Assembly (NCBI GenBank): GCA_005503215.1
Contig: SCNS01000002.1
Span: 248,001-312,000 of the forward strand
Origin: Sphingomonadaceae bacterium 3R27C6
Lineage (GTDB): Bacteria > Pseudomonadota > Alphaproteobacteria > Sphingomonadales > Sphingomonadaceae
Reading direction: 5' to 3'
DNA: 64,000 nt
Below the pieces are notes generated by a model. That model saw only the letters and a list, made by a program, of their open reading frames with translations, was not told the DNA's origin and made no database searches. The position numbers and the translations under genes were made by a program. Below are positions 37,071 to 46,118 of the stretch, piece after piece. Every line of letters begins with the position of its first letter. The stretch's first letter is position 1.

Positions 37071-37921
37071 TGCGACTACGTTCCCTGCTCTTCGTCCCCG
37101 GTGATCGCCCCGAGCGTTTCGCCAAGGCGGCCGCGTCGGGCGCCGATGCGATCATCCTCGACCTGGAGGATTCGGTTTCGCTCGCGAACAAGGATGCGGC
37201 GCGTCACGCGATCGCCGACTATCTGGCGGGAACGCGCGAAGTCGTGACGCTGGTGCGCGTCAACCCGCTCGACGGCCATCTGACCGCCGCCGACGTTGCC
37301 GCGATCCTTGCCGCCGGACCCGACGCGATCATGCTGCCCAAGGCCGAAGGCGCGCCGAGCATCGCGCAGCTCGACACGATCCTCCGCAGCGAAGCCGCGC
37401 GCGATGCGTCGCTGCCGCCGATCCTGCCGATCGCCACCGAAACCCCCGCGGCGATCTTCACGCTCGGCAGCTATCGCGAGGCGAAGGATCGCCTGCTCGG
37501 GCTGACCTGGGGCGCCGAGGACCTGCCCGCCGCGATTGGCGCGACGACGAGCCGCGAGGCCGATGGCAGCTATACCTCGCCCTACGAGGTTGCGCGCGCA
37601 ATGACGCTGTTCGCGGCCCATGCCGCGGGCGCCGCGGCGATCGATACGGTATTTCCCGCGATCAAGGATGAGGCAGGTCTCGCCGCCTATGCCGCCCGCG
37701 CGCGGCGCGACGGCTTCACCGGGATGATGGCGATCCATCCGTCGCAGGTCGAGCCGATCAACGCCGCCTTCACGCCGTCGGCGGATGAAGCCGCGCGCGC
37801 GCAAGCGATTGTCGACGCCTTCGCCGCCAATCCCGGCGCGGGCGTGTTGCAAGTCGACGGCAAGATGGTCGACGCGCCGCATCTCAAGCAGGCGAAGCAC
37901 ATCCTTTCGCTGGCGGATTGA
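37070..37921 (+). CDS. CoA ester lyase, HpcH/HpaI (CitE-like) family
   Basis: 283 aa TIM-barrel lyase. RSLLFVPGDRPERFAKAAASGADAIILDLEDSV is the CitE/malyl-CoA lyase opening, LPKAEGAPSI and ATETPAAIFTLGSY follow, then LTWGAEDLPAAIGA and GMMAIHPSQVEPINAAF. It cleaves a beta-hydroxyacyl-CoA dicarboxylate such as malyl- or citramalyl-CoA. In this operon it occupies the place of HMG-CoA lyase. Overlaps MaoC by one base. Last gene of the MCC chain. Confidence 0.9.
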   Translation: MRLRSLLFVPGDRPERFAKAAASGADAIILDLEDSVSLANKDAARHAIADYLAGTREVVTLVRVNPLDGHLTAADVAAILAAGPDAIMLPKAEGAPSIAQLDTILRSEAARDASLPPILPIATETPAAIFTLGSYREAKDRLLGLTWGAEDLPAAIGATTSREADGSYTSPYEVARAMTLFAAHAAGAAAIDTVFPAIKDEAGLAAYAARARRDGFTGMMAIHPSQVEPINAAFTPSADEAARAQAIVDAFAANPGAGVLQVDGKMVDAPHLKQAKHILSLAD

Positions 37922-37930
37922 ATTTCCCTC

Positions 37931-38098
37931 CCTCTCGATGGGAGAGGCAGCGAGACTTGCCAGCTTGCTGGCGTAGTCGCAGCGGTGGGGGTGCGGTTGC
38001 GGCTTGGAATGACGGTCGCGACGCACCAGCACCCTCATCCGACTTCGCCTAATCGCTTCGCGAAAAGGCTGCGTATTCTTCTCCCATCAAGGGAGAAG
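37931..38098. repeat. Intergenic palindromic repeat region
   Basis: Between two convergent genes: CCTCTC-GATGG-GAGAGG (37931-37947), GCCAGC-TT-GCTGGC (about 37957-37970) and CTTCTCCC-ATCAA-GGGAGAAG (38078-38098). The end hairpins share the CTCCCAT...GGGAG theme, so the block is bounded by related inverted repeats, as in dispersed alphaproteobacterial intergenic elements. The last hairpin could terminate the phospholipase gene. Confidence 0.65.
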
Positions 38099-38100
38099 GT

Positions 38101-39594
38101 TTAACTCTTGCGCCCAAAGGGCCGGTGGCGTTTCATCCAGTCGCCGCCGCGGTGCCAGCTTTTCCTGAGGCCGCGTTCGGTCAGGCTTTCGAACATCGCA
38201 TCGGGGCTGGTCGGGTCGAGCAGTTCATTGTCGGCGATGAATTCGTCGAACGGCCCCGGCGCGACAAGATCGAGCAGTTCGAGCGAACGCCCCTTGCCGC
38301 GCAGCGCCTCGATCGTGTCGATCAGCGAACCGGTGCCCTGGAACGCGGCCGCGACCTCTTCTTCTTTCACATCGAGGTGCTCGGCGATAAGCGATGTGCG
38401 CAGCCGCGCGATTGCAGGTTCGACGCCATCATTTGCGGGTAGCGCGGCGTCGATCGTGACGTCGCATTCGCTGTCGAGTCCCATCGAGCGGTTGTTCATA
38501 TTCGCCGAGCCGACGCGCAGGAAACGGTCGTCGACGATCGCGGTTTTCGCGTGGACATAGATCGGCTCGCCGCGCCGGGTGCGCGGATAATAGACTTTCA
38601 GCCGGTCGCCATGTTTCGCCTTGGCGATTTCGCGCACCAACTGCACGCGCGCCGCGTCCATCGCCATCTGCTCGAGCCAGCCGTCGGCGGTTTTCGGCAT
38701 CACCATGACAAATTCGGGCGGATCATCCTCATTCAGCCGCGTGGCGAGGGCGGCGGCGATCTTGCCGGAGGTGAAATATTGATTTTCGAAATAGATAAAG
38801 CGGTCCGCCGCCGCGATCATGTCTAGATAAAGCTGCTCGATCTCGCGGATTTCCTCATAGCCCTCATATTCGGCGCGCGTGCGTGAAATGGCAACGTCGA
38901 CGTCCTCGAAATCGGGTTCGAGGTCGTCGGGCCAATTTTCGCCATCCCCCTGGACGTCGCGCAGCGGTTTTTTGGTCGCGCGCTGCCAGCGCTCGTTGCC
39001 GAGCTCGGCGAGCGCATTGCCGACCGGTCCCGCGAGGATCATCGTCAAATCATGCCAGGGCATATAGGCTTTGCCGTCGGGCGCGGTGCGGTGCGCGTCG
39101 CCGTCCGTGTGATCGCGCGTATCCCAGCGGCGCGCGCCCACGTCGATCCCGCCGCAGACCGCGAGATGATCGTCGAACACCGCGACCTTCTGATGATGGC
39201 TGCACCCGACGGGATGCGCGCTGTCGAGGCGAAAGCTGATCGCGCGCGTCAGTTTCCAGCGTGCAACCATCGACAGGATGCGCGGCATTGCAAACTGCTT
39301 CAGTCCGCCGAAATTCCAGCGCAATATGTCGATGTCGCGGTCGGGCTTTTCCTTTGCGAGCCGCAGCAGATAATCGCCGAGCGGCTCACCCTTGCCCGTC
39401 TTGTCGGGCTTCAATGCGATGCGCGGGTCGAAGTCCCAGCCGATGAGCAGGATGCGCTCCTTCGCCTCGGCCATCAGCCCTTCGAGCAGCGCATAATAGT
39501 CGGCGGCGTCGACGATCATCCGCGCCTTTTCGGCGCGTTCAATGCGCCAGCAATTGCGGCCTTCAACGACGATTGGTGATAGCTCTGTCCCCAT
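38101..39594 (-). CDS. Phospholipase D-like protein
   Basis: About 497 aa with two HKD motifs: HHQKVAVFDDHLAVCGGIDVG and VHAKTAIVDDRFLRVGSANMNNRS, the paired active-site halves of the PLD superfamily (phospholipase D, cardiolipin synthase and relatives). No signal peptide or TM is evident. The layout resembles eukaryote-like bacterial PLDs more than cardiolipin synthase, which carries N-terminal TM helices. ATG 39594 (MGTELSPIV) is preferred to the TTG at 39630. Confidence 0.88.
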   Translation of the reverse strand: MGTELSPIVVEGRNCWRIERAEKARMIVDAADYYALLEGLMAEAKERILLIGWDFDPRIALKPDKTGKGEPLGDYLLRLAKEKPDRDIDILRWNFGGLKQFAMPRILSMVARWKLTRAISFRLDSAHPVGCSHHQKVAVFDDHLAVCGGIDVGARRWDTRDHTDGDAHRTAPDGKAYMPWHDLTMILAGPVGNALAELGNERWQRATKKPLRDVQGDGENWPDDLEPDFEDVDVAISRTRAEYEGYEEIREIEQLYLDMIAAADRFIYFENQYFTSGKIAAALATRLNEDDPPEFVMVMPKTADGWLEQMAMDAARVQLVREIAKAKHGDRLKVYYPRTRRGEPIYVHAKTAIVDDRFLRVGSANMNNRSMGLDSECDVTIDAALPANDGVEPAIARLRTSLIAEHLDVKEEEVAAAFQGTGSLIDTIEALRGKGRSLELLDLVAPGPFDEFIADNELLDPTSPDAMFESLTERGLRKSWHRGGDWMKRHRPFGRKS

Positions 39595-39639
39595 CGCCGC
39601 CACCACGCATGATGGCGGCGATAGTTGCAAGTAATAACC

Positions 39640-41442
39640 TCAGGCTACGACGAACTGTTCGGGCGCCAGCGCCATCATCGCATCGCTGCCGGCCTCGATC
39701 TTGCGGCGCAGCGATCCGGCGTCGGGCAGGAAACGCTCGGCGAAATAGCGTGCGGTGACGAGCTTGGCTTCGAGGAACGCCTTGTTGCCGCGGCCTTCGG
39801 CAAGCGCCTTGCCCGCCGCTTCGGCCATCATCAGCCACATCGAGCCGAGCGCAACGATCCCCAATATGTGCATATAGTGGTGCGCGCCGGCGCCGACATT
39901 GTTCGGGTTCGCCATGCCATTCTGCATAAACCACATCGTCGCGGCCTTCAGCTCGCCGTTGGCTTTTTCGAGACGGCCCGCGAAGTCGGCGAGCGCTTCG
40001 TCACCCTTGGCACGCGCGCATTCCTCGTCGACGATCGCGAAAAAGGCCTGGATCGCGCGCCCGCCGTTCTGCGCGAGCTTGCGGCCGACAAGGTCCATCG
40101 CCTGCACGCCGTTCGCGCCTTCATAGATCATCGTGATGCGGGCATCGCGGACATACTGGCTCATGCCCTGCTCTTCGATATAACCGTGGCCGCCGAAGAC
40201 CTGCTGCGCGTTGGTCGCGACTTCATAGCCCTTGTCGGTGCCAAAGCCCTTGATCACCGGCGTCAGCAGGCTGACGAGATCGTCCGCGCGCTGGCGTTCT
40301 TCCTCGCTCTCGGCAACATGCGCGAGATCGACCTGGAGCGCACCCCAGGTGCAGAGCGCGCGCAGCCCCTCGACCGTCGCCTTGCCGTCCATCAGCATCC
40401 GGCGCACGTCGGGGTGGACGAACAGCGGGTCGGCCTTTTCCTGCGGATCCTTGGGCCCGGTGAGCGCGCGGCCCTGACGGCGGTCCTGTGCGTACTGGAC
40501 CGCGTTCTGATAGGCGACGTCGGCCTGGCCGAGCCCCTGAATACCGACGCCGAGGCGCGCGGCGTTCATCATCACGAACATCGCGGCGAGGCCCTTATTC
40601 TCCTCGCCGACCATCCAGCCCTTGGCGCCGTCATAGTTCATCACGCAGGTCGAGTTGGCGTGGATGCCCATCTTGTGCTCGATAGACCCGCATGACAGCG
40701 TGTTGCGCTCGCCGAGCGAACCGTCTTCGTTGACAAGGAACTTGGGCACGATGAACAGCGAGATACCCTTGACGCTGTCGGGCGCGTCGGGGGTCTTCGC
40801 GAGAACGAGGTGGATGATATTGTCGGTGAGGTCATGCTCGCCCGACGAGATAAAGATTTTCGTGCCGGTGACCGCATAGCTGCCGTCCCCGTTCGGCACC
40901 GCGCGCGTGCGGATGAGGCCAAGGTCGGTGCCGCAATGCGGCTCGGTCAGGTTCATCGTCCCGCCCCATTCGCCCGCGATCATCCGGGGGACATAGGTCG
41001 CCTTCTGCTCGTCCGAGCCCTTGACGAGGATCGCGGCGGTCGCGCCCTGCGTCAGCCCCGGATACATGGCGAACGCCTGATTGGCGGCGTTGCGATATTC
41101 CTCGACCGGGAAACCGATGACGTGCGGCAGCCCCTGCCCGCCGAATTCCTCGGGCGCGGTCAGCAGGCCCCAGCCGGCTTCGGAATAGGCGTTATACGCC
41201 TCCTTGAAGCCCTTCGGCGTCGTCACCGAGCCGTCGTCGTGGCGCGTGCAGCCTTCGAGGTCGCCCGACTGGTTGATCGGGAACAGCACTTCCTCGCAGA
41301 ACTTGCCCGCCTCGGTCAGCACCGCCTCGACCATGTCGGGGGTCGCGTTGGCGAAACCGGGCAGGTTCGAATAGCGCTCGATCCCGAGCACGTCGTTGAG
41401 GAGGAACAGCGTGTCTTGCACGGGTGCGCGATAGACGGGCAT
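39640..41442 (-). CDS. Large acyl-CoA dehydrogenase (DmdC-like, C-terminal extension)
   Basis: 600 aa, about 200 longer than ordinary acyl-CoA dehydrogenases. Opens [19 protein letters not shown], typical of the group. Core: [60 protein letters not shown] and [18 protein letters not shown] with catalytic Glu in YEGANG. The extra C-terminal helical domain is shared with 3-methylmercaptopropionyl-CoA dehydrogenase DmdC, although most such proteins serve fatty-acid oxidation. It lies 51 bases downstream of the MerR gene on the same strand, so co-transcription is likely. Confidence 0.9.
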   Translation of the reverse strand: MPVYRAPVQDTLFLLNDVLGIERYSNLPGFANATPDMVEAVLTEAGKFCEEVLFPINQSGDLEGCTRHDDGSVTTPKGFKEAYNAYSEAGWGLLTAPEEFGGQGLPHVIGFPVEEYRNAANQAFAMYPGLTQGATAAILVKGSDEQKATYVPRMIAGEWGGTMNLTEPHCGTDLGLIRTRAVPNGDGSYAVTGTKIFISSGEHDLTDNIIHLVLAKTPDAPDSVKGISLFIVPKFLVNEDGSLGERNTLSCGSIEHKMGIHANSTCVMNYDGAKGWMVGEENKGLAAMFVMMNAARLGVGIQGLGQADVAYQNAVQYAQDRRQGRALTGPKDPQEKADPLFVHPDVRRMLMDGKATVEGLRALCTWGALQVDLAHVAESEEERQRADDLVSLLTPVIKGFGTDKGYEVATNAQQVFGGHGYIEEQGMSQYVRDARITMIYEGANGVQAMDLVGRKLAQNGGRAIQAFFAIVDEECARAKGDEALADFAGRLEKANGELKAATMWFMQNGMANPNNVGAGAHHYMHILGIVALGSMWLMMAEAAGKALAEGRGNKAFLEAKLVTARYFAERFLPDAGSLRRKIEAGSDAMMALAPEQFVVA

Positions 41443-41493
41443 GGGAAATCCTTCTGAAAAGCAGGTTAGCAGTGAACTTGCCTGGGGAGAGGC

Positions 41494-41925
41494 TCAGTCG
41501 ACCTTTTGGCCGGCGTCGACTTTTTTCACCGTATCGATGAAGCGTGACAGCTCATCTACAGCGCTGTCAATATCGTCGCGCTGGCGTTGCAGCAGGCCGA
41601 TGCGCTGCTCGCATTTCTCGATCGTCACCTGACGCTGCAGCTTGCGGCCATCACCGACGTCGTAGAGGTCGATCATCTCGCGAATGTCGGCAAGGCTGAA
41701 ACCCGTGCGCTTGGCGCGCAGGATCCACGCCAGCCGCGCGCGGTCGCGTTTCGAATAGATGCGCGACAATCCCTTGCGCGACGGGCTGATCAACCCTTCG
41801 TCCTCATAGAAACGCAGCGCGCGGGCGGTGACCCCGAACTCGGTCGACAAGTCGGTGATGCTGAATTGTTCGCGCCCGAGATGGTCGGGCGTATCGATAT
41901 GGGCGTGGCCATATTGTTCGGTCAT
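41494..41925 (-). CDS. MerR family transcriptional regulator (LiuR-like)
   Basis: 143 aa. FSITDLSTEFGVTARALRFYEDEGLISPSRKGLSRIYSKRDRARLAWILRAKRTGFSLADI is the MerR helix-turn-helix, followed by a coiled-coil dimer helix (EKCEQRIGLLQRQRDDIDSAVDELSRFI). No metal-binding cysteine pair, which fits LiuR/acyl-CoA-responsive members. ATG 41925 is chosen; the longer TTG-initiated frame would begin inside the operator. It probably regulates itself and the adjoining acyl-CoA dehydrogenase. Confidence 0.88.
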   Translation of the reverse strand: MTEQYGHAHIDTPDHLGREQFSITDLSTEFGVTARALRFYEDEGLISPSRKGLSRIYSKRDRARLAWILRAKRTGFSLADIREMIDLYDVGDGRKLQRQVTIEKCEQRIGLLQRQRDDIDSAVDELSRFIDTVKKVDAGQKVD

Positions 41926-41932
41926 GCCGGTG

Positions 41933-41961
41933 AAACTAGTTTCCGTTGACGTGAACGTCAA
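41933..41961 (-). promoter_or_regulatory. MerR-gene promoter with overlapping operator
   Basis: TTGACGT-GA-ACGTCAA on the plus strand (41946-41961) has 7-bp perfect arms, like the LiuR/acyl-CoA MerR operators. Read on the minus strand, TTGACG (41961-41956) is a -35 and TAGTTT (41938-41933) a -10, spaced 17. The -10 is only 7 bases from ATG 41925, so the mRNA may be nearly leaderless. GAAACTAGTTTC around the -10 is also palindromic. Confidence 0.6.
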
Positions 41962-41991
41962 GCCCGGCAGAACGGGTCAATTCGGGGCAGG

Positions 41992-42531
41992 TCAGCCCTC
42001 GCAAGGACGCTGCATATTGCCGTCTCGATCGGTAATCCGCAAGTCCCCCGCGTCGCTAGCCGACCAGCTCGCGCGCGGCAGGCGGAGCCCCGCGAGCGAG
42101 GCGCGGCCGGGGCACAGACGGCGGCATTGCGGCGGCAGCTTTCCGGGCAAGCGGAGCTCATCCTCTTCTTCGCGCACAGATGCATCGCAGCCGTCGATCC
42201 CGGCAAAACGCATCCGCCAGCCGCCACCCTCGCGAACCATCGTTCCGCTGGCGGCGCACGAGAGGCCGGGACCGAAGGCGGCGGTGATGGCGAAGCGCCA
42301 TTTCCCGGCTCCATCTGGAACGACGCACATCGCATCGCGGCCAAGATCGTGCGCGCGCTCGAACACGCCGACCGGCGTGGCGGCTTCGGGGTGGACGACG
42401 CCGCGCTCGCGTGCCGCAACCTCAAGCGGATTATTCGTATCGATCCCCTTCCCGCCCTGATCGGGCGCCGGTCGCCCGCATCCCGCGAGCAATAGCGCCG
42501 CGAGGGCCAGCGCGGTGCTAGCCTTGCGCAT
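41992..42531 (-). CDS. Hypothetical lipoprotein
   Basis: 179 aa. Signal [18 protein letters not shown] gives lipobox LAGC with Cys 18. The mature part has several cysteines ([34 protein letters not shown]) that could form disulfides. No known family. Its start overlaps the 3' end of hisI by 14 bases, so it is likely co-transcribed with it. Function not inferable. Confidence 0.75.
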   Translation of the reverse strand: MRKASTALALAALLLAGCGRPAPDQGGKGIDTNNPLEVAARERGVVHPEAATPVGVFERAHDLGRDAMCVVPDGAGKWRFAITAAFGPGLSCAASGTMVREGGGWRMRFAGIDGCDASVREEEDELRLPGKLPPQCRRLCPGRASLAGLRLPRASWSASDAGDLRITDRDGNMQRPCEG

Positions 42532-42898
42532 CGTCCGCCAGGAAGGTCAGGCTGCCGTCAGCCTCGATGCGGCGATAGAAGCAGGAGCGGCGCCCGGTGT
42601 GGCACGCGGGACCCGCGGGCTTGACGCGGAGCAGCAGCGCGTCCTGATCGCAATCGACCCGCATCTCCACAACCGTCAGGCCGTTGCCCGATGTCTCGCC
42701 CTTGCGCCACAACGCAGCTCGCGACCGTGACCAGAAATGCGCCTGCCCCGTCGCGCGAGTCTGCTCGATCGCCTCGGCATTCATATGCGCGACCATGAGC
42801 AATATATGGCTGTCGGCGTCGACGACGATCGCCGTCACCAGTCCGGCGGCGTCGAAACGCGGAAGAAATCGGTCGGTCGTGTCGCGCTGATCATTCAT
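42518..42898 (-). CDS. hisI: Phosphoribosyl-AMP cyclohydrolase HisI
   Basis: 126 aa monofunctional HisI, third step of histidine synthesis. Motifs: [37 protein letters not shown], and the metal sites [30 protein letters not shown] (Cys-Asp-x-Asp plus two later Cys for Mg and Zn). No HisE domain is fused. It is not next to other his genes here. Divergent from purF, whose pathway supplies the linked AICAR/ATP cycle. Confidence 0.94.
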   Translation of the reverse strand: MNDQRDTTDRFLPRFDAAGLVTAIVVDADSHILLMVAHMNAEAIEQTRATGQAHFWSRSRAALWRKGETSGNGLTVVEMRVDCDQDALLLRVKPAGPACHTGRRSCFYRRIEADGSLTFLADDAQG

Positions 42899-42945
42899 AA
42901 ACCGCGCTTTAGAGCAGGATAGGAGCCGCTGTCACCCCGTCCGTC

Positions 42946-43012
42946 GCGGCGCATATGACAAATCCGTGATTAGGGGGGCGACATTTGCGATTGCCGCCCC
43001 TATATGCGCCGC
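42946..43012. promoter_or_regulatory. Nested inverted repeat in the hisI-purF intergenic region
   Basis: GCGGCGCATAT (42946-42956) is perfectly complementary to ATATGCGCCGC (43002-43012). Inside it, AGGGG (42972-42976) can pair with CCCCT (42997-43001) next to GGCG/CGCC-like bases. The structure ends 29 bases before the purF start. It could be an operator pair or a structured leader; no known riboswitch class was recognised. Confidence 0.5.
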
Positions 43013-43041
43013 AGTCACTGCCCCCCTGCCCCTGGAATGAC

Positions 43042-44499
43042 ATGCTGACGACCCATCCTTTCGACGACGACAAGCTCCGCGAGGAGTGCGGCGTATTTGG
43101 TATTCATGGCGCCGATAGCGCCGCCGCGGTAGTCGCGCTGGGGCTTCACGCCCTGCAGCACCGTGGACAGGAAGCCGCGGGCATCACCGCCTTCGACGGC
43201 AAGGAGTTCCACACCCACCGCGCGATGGGCCATGTCGCGGGCAATTTCGACCGCGACGACATCATGCGCCAGCTGCAAGGCGGATCGTCGGTCGGCCATG
43301 TCCGTTACTCGACGACGGGCGAAACCGCGCTGCGCAACGTCCAGCCGCTGTTCGCCGACCTTGCCACCGGCGGCTTCGCCGTCGCGCACAACGGCAATAT
43401 CTCGAACGCCGCTGCTCTCCGCAAGGTGCTGGTCCGCCGCGGTTCGATCTTCCAGTCGACCAGCGATACCGAGGTGATCATCCACCTCGTCGCGACATCG
43501 AACTATCGCTCGCTGCTCGACCGGTTCATCGACGCGCTGAAGCAGGTCGAGGGCGCCTATTCGCTGATCTGCCTGACCGCCGAAGGGATGATCGGTTGCC
43601 GCGATCCGCTCGGCATCCGCCCGCTCGTGATCGGCAAGCTCGGCGACGCACATATCCTCGCGTCCGAAACCGTCGCGCTCGACGTCGTCGGCGCCGAATT
43701 CGTGCGCTCGGTCGAGCCCGGCGAGCTTGTCACCATCCGCGACGGCCAGCTCACCTCGCATCGCCCCTTCGCCGACCATCCGGCACGCCCGTGCATCTTC
43801 GAATATGTCTATTTCTCGCGCCCCGATTCGATCGTCGACGGGACGAGCGTCTATTCGGTGCGCAAGGCGATCGGCGCCGAACTCGCGCGCGAAAATCCGG
43901 TCGAAGCCGATCTCGTCATCCCCGTCCCCGATTCGGGCACGCCCGCCGCGATCGGTTATGCGCAGGAATCGGGCATCCCGTTCGAACTCGGCATCATCCG
44001 CTCGCACTATGTCGGGCGCACCTTCATCCAGCCGGGCGACAAGGTCCGCCACCTCGGCGTCAAGCTGAAACACAACGCCAACCGCGCGCTGATCGCGGGC
44101 AAGCGCATCGTGCTGATCGACGATTCGATCGTGCGCGGCACGACGAGCCTCAAGATCGTGCAGATGATGCGCGATGCCGGCGCGACCGAGGTGCATATGC
44201 GCATCGCGAGCCCGCCGACGCAGCACAGCTGCTTCTATGGCGTCGACACGCCCGAACGCGCCAAATTGCTCGCGGCGCAGATGAGCGTCGGCCAGATGGC
44301 GAATTTCATCAACGCCGACAGCCTGTCCTTCATCTCGATCGACGGCCTTTATCGCGCACTCGGCGAAGCGAAGCGCAGCGACGACGCCCCGAAATATTGC
44401 GACGCCTGCTTTACCGGCGACTATCCGACCACGCTGACCGATTTCGACGAGCATGGGTTGGAAGATCAATTTTCGCTGCTTGCCGAACGGGTTGTCTGA
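43042..44499 (+). CDS. purF: Amidophosphoribosyltransferase PurF
   Basis: 485 aa, first committed enzyme of purine synthesis. The nucleophile Cys lies in LREECGVFGIHG after a short propeptide. The PRPP site is RIVLIDDSIVRGTTSLKIV. Cysteines in ARPCIFEYVYF, TQHSCFYG and KYCDACFTGDYP match the [4Fe-4S] ligands of the Bacillus-type enzyme rather than the cluster-free E. coli type. ATG 43042 has GGAA 6-8 bases upstream. The next gene starts 4 bases after its stop. Confidence 0.95.
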   Translation: MLTTHPFDDDKLREECGVFGIHGADSAAAVVALGLHALQHRGQEAAGITAFDGKEFHTHRAMGHVAGNFDRDDIMRQLQGGSSVGHVRYSTTGETALRNVQPLFADLATGGFAVAHNGNISNAAALRKVLVRRGSIFQSTSDTEVIIHLVATSNYRSLLDRFIDALKQVEGAYSLICLTAEGMIGCRDPLGIRPLVIGKLGDAHILASETVALDVVGAEFVRSVEPGELVTIRDGQLTSHRPFADHPARPCIFEYVYFSRPDSIVDGTSVYSVRKAIGAELARENPVEADLVIPVPDSGTPAAIGYAQESGIPFELGIIRSHYVGRTFIQPGDKVRHLGVKLKHNANRALIAGKRIVLIDDSIVRGTTSLKIVQMMRDAGATEVHMRIASPPTQHSCFYGVDTPERAKLLAAQMSVGQMANFINADSLSFISIDGLYRALGEAKRSDDAPKYCDACFTGDYPTTLTDFDEHGLEDQFSLLAERVV

Positions 44500-44503
44500 C
44501 ACA

Positions 44504-45238
44504 ATGACTGTGACGTCTAAAGAATTGGCGGGCCAGGTCGCGCTCGTCACCGGGGCGAGCCGCGGCATCGGCGAAGCCATCGCCGAATCGCTCGCCGCGC
44601 GCGGCGCGCATGTCGTGATCACCGCGCGCACCGCGGGCGGGCTCGAGGAACTCGAAGACCGCATCCACGAAGCCGGCGGCAGCGCGACGATCGCGCCGCT
44701 CGACCTGACCGACGGCGACAGCATCGCGCGCCTCGCAAGCGCGATCGCCGAACGCTGGCAGCAACTCGATATGCTCGTGCTCAACGCCGCGATGCTCGGC
44801 ACGCTGACCCCCGTCGCCGCGATCGACGGCAAGGAATTCAACAAGCTGCTGACGCTGAACCTGATCGCGCAGCAGGCGCTGATCGCCAATTTCGACCCGC
44901 TGCTGCGCCGCGCCGCAAACGGCCGGCTGGTCGCACTGTCGAGCAGCGTCGCGCGCGAGCCGCGTGCTTATTGGGGCGCCTATGCCGCGTCGAAGGCGGC
45001 GTTCGAGACGCTGGTGACGAGCTATGGCGCCGAAATGCGCAATATCTCGACCGTGCGCACCGCGATCCTCGACCCCGGTGGCACGCGGACGCAGATGCGC
45101 GCGCGCGCCTATCCGGGCGAAGACCCGCAGAGCATCAAGGACCCCGCCGCGGTCGGCGAATTTATCGCGGCGCTGATGGTCGAAGGCTTCGACAGCACCG
45201 CCTTCCACGCGCTGCCCAAGGTCATGGAAAAAGCTTAA
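44504..45238 (+). CDS. SDR family NAD(P)-dependent oxidoreductase
   Basis: 244 aa short-chain dehydrogenase. Cofactor loop VTGASRGIGEAIAESLAARG, NAA motif (LVLNAAMLG), catalytic Ser in VALSSSVA and YAASK in YWGAYAASKAAFETL. Resembles YciK-type SDRs. Substrate unknown. It follows purF by 4 bases, so transcriptional coupling is likely even though the functions differ. Confidence 0.9.
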   Translation: MTVTSKELAGQVALVTGASRGIGEAIAESLAARGAHVVITARTAGGLEELEDRIHEAGGSATIAPLDLTDGDSIARLASAIAERWQQLDMLVLNAAMLGTLTPVAAIDGKEFNKLLTLNLIAQQALIANFDPLLRRAANGRLVALSSSVAREPRAYWGAYAASKAAFETLVTSYGAEMRNISTVRTAILDPGGTRTQMRARAYPGEDPQSIKDPAAVGEFIAALMVEGFDSTAFHALPKVMEKA

Positions 45239-45298
45239 CGCCATCTTCGTTTTCCTGCGCTAAGACGCTCGCATAAGAGGGTTTGCAAGGGCGCGGGA

Positions 45299-45685
45299 AT
45301 GACCAAGGATATTTTGCGGACGGCGATTGCGGCGGTGATCGGCATCGTCGTCGCATTCGGGCTGATCTGGCTCGCCCAATATGCCGGCAGCGAAATTTCG
45401 CCCGATGTCTATGATCCGGACAGCGGCGAAGTCCTGATCCCGATCGGCTCGACGATCGCGCTGATCGTCGGCTGGTTCATCGGCACCTTTGGCGGCAGCT
45501 GGTTCGCGATGCGTATTTCGGCGGGCACCGGAGCCGGGTGGATCGTCGCGGGCGCGGTGATCGGCGCGGCGCTTTACCGCGCCGTCACGCTGGCTGACGC
45601 ATGGTGGATCATGGCGCTGGGCGTCGCCGTCCCGCTCGTGGCGGTGTGGCTGGCCCAGCGCGCGGCGAGTATCGTCATCGACTGA
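45299..45685 (+). CDS. Hypothetical membrane protein
   Basis: 128 aa with four predicted TM helices (AIAAVIGIVVAFGLIWLAQY, IALIVGWFIGTFGGSWFAM, GWIVAGAVIGAALYRAV, WWIMALGVAVPLVAVWLAQ). A short acidic loop (DVYDPDSGEV) lies between TM1 and TM2. No named family recognised. A GGGCGCGGGA stretch precedes ATG. Follows the SDR gene by 60 bases. Confidence 0.75.
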   Translation: MTKDILRTAIAAVIGIVVAFGLIWLAQYAGSEISPDVYDPDSGEVLIPIGSTIALIVGWFIGTFGGSWFAMRISAGTGAGWIVAGAVIGAALYRAVTLADAWWIMALGVAVPLVAVWLAQRAASIVID

Positions 45686-45711
45686 TCCGTCCGCTGACCT
45701 AGCCGGTATGG

Positions 45712-46110
45712 CTATTTCGATACACTGACACTTGTTAGTTCCTCGACAAGAACGGTTCTGGTGGCATCACCGAGGTAGCGTTTCTCACGCGGGTTCAGGC
45801 TTATGCGTCCGGCCAATTTCACCGTGAACCTCCCCCAAGGTGGCTCAGGCTTTCGCCAACCCGCAGCTTTGCGAGCTGCCGCGTCGAGCTGCTCACATAT
45901 ATCCCGAACGCATTTAACCGATGCTCCATCACCATCTTGAAGCAACTTCCCCGTTGCGCCCTGACATTGCTCAAACCGGCTATTCTCGAAGTTGGTGAAC
46001 CAGGTGCAGACAAGGGTGCGTCGCGGCCCGAAGGCTTCGCCATCCAACGTAACCCCCTGTTGCCCAGTGGAAGCCGAGGATGCCAAAACAAAGATCATCA
46101 GTTGCCACAT
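45712..46110 (-). CDS. Hypothetical secreted protein, atypical composition
   Basis: 132 aa. A short hydrophobic start (MWQLMIFVLASSAST) could be a signal peptide. Cysteines at CTWF, EQCQG, KCVRD and ICEQL suggest an exported disulfide protein. Base composition is visibly less GC-rich than the flanks, hinting at acquisition. It ends close to the stop of the convergent membrane-protein gene and starts 8 bases after the serine hydrolase stop on the same strand. No family recognised. Confidence 0.55.
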   Translation of the reverse strand: MWQLMIFVLASSASTGQQGVTLDGEAFGPRRTLVCTWFTNFENSRFEQCQGATGKLLQDGDGASVKCVRDICEQLDAAARKAAGWRKPEPPWGRFTVKLAGRISLNPREKRYLGDATRTVLVEELTSVSVSK

Positions 46111-46118
46111 CCGAGCAC

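Noticed and set aside
37931-38098. CRISPR-like array
   Set aside because: The repeats are inverted, unequal and not regularly spaced; this is an intergenic palindromic element.
43015-44889. 624-aa minus-strand open frame
   Set aside because: Antisense to purF and the start of the SDR gene, both with full motif sets.
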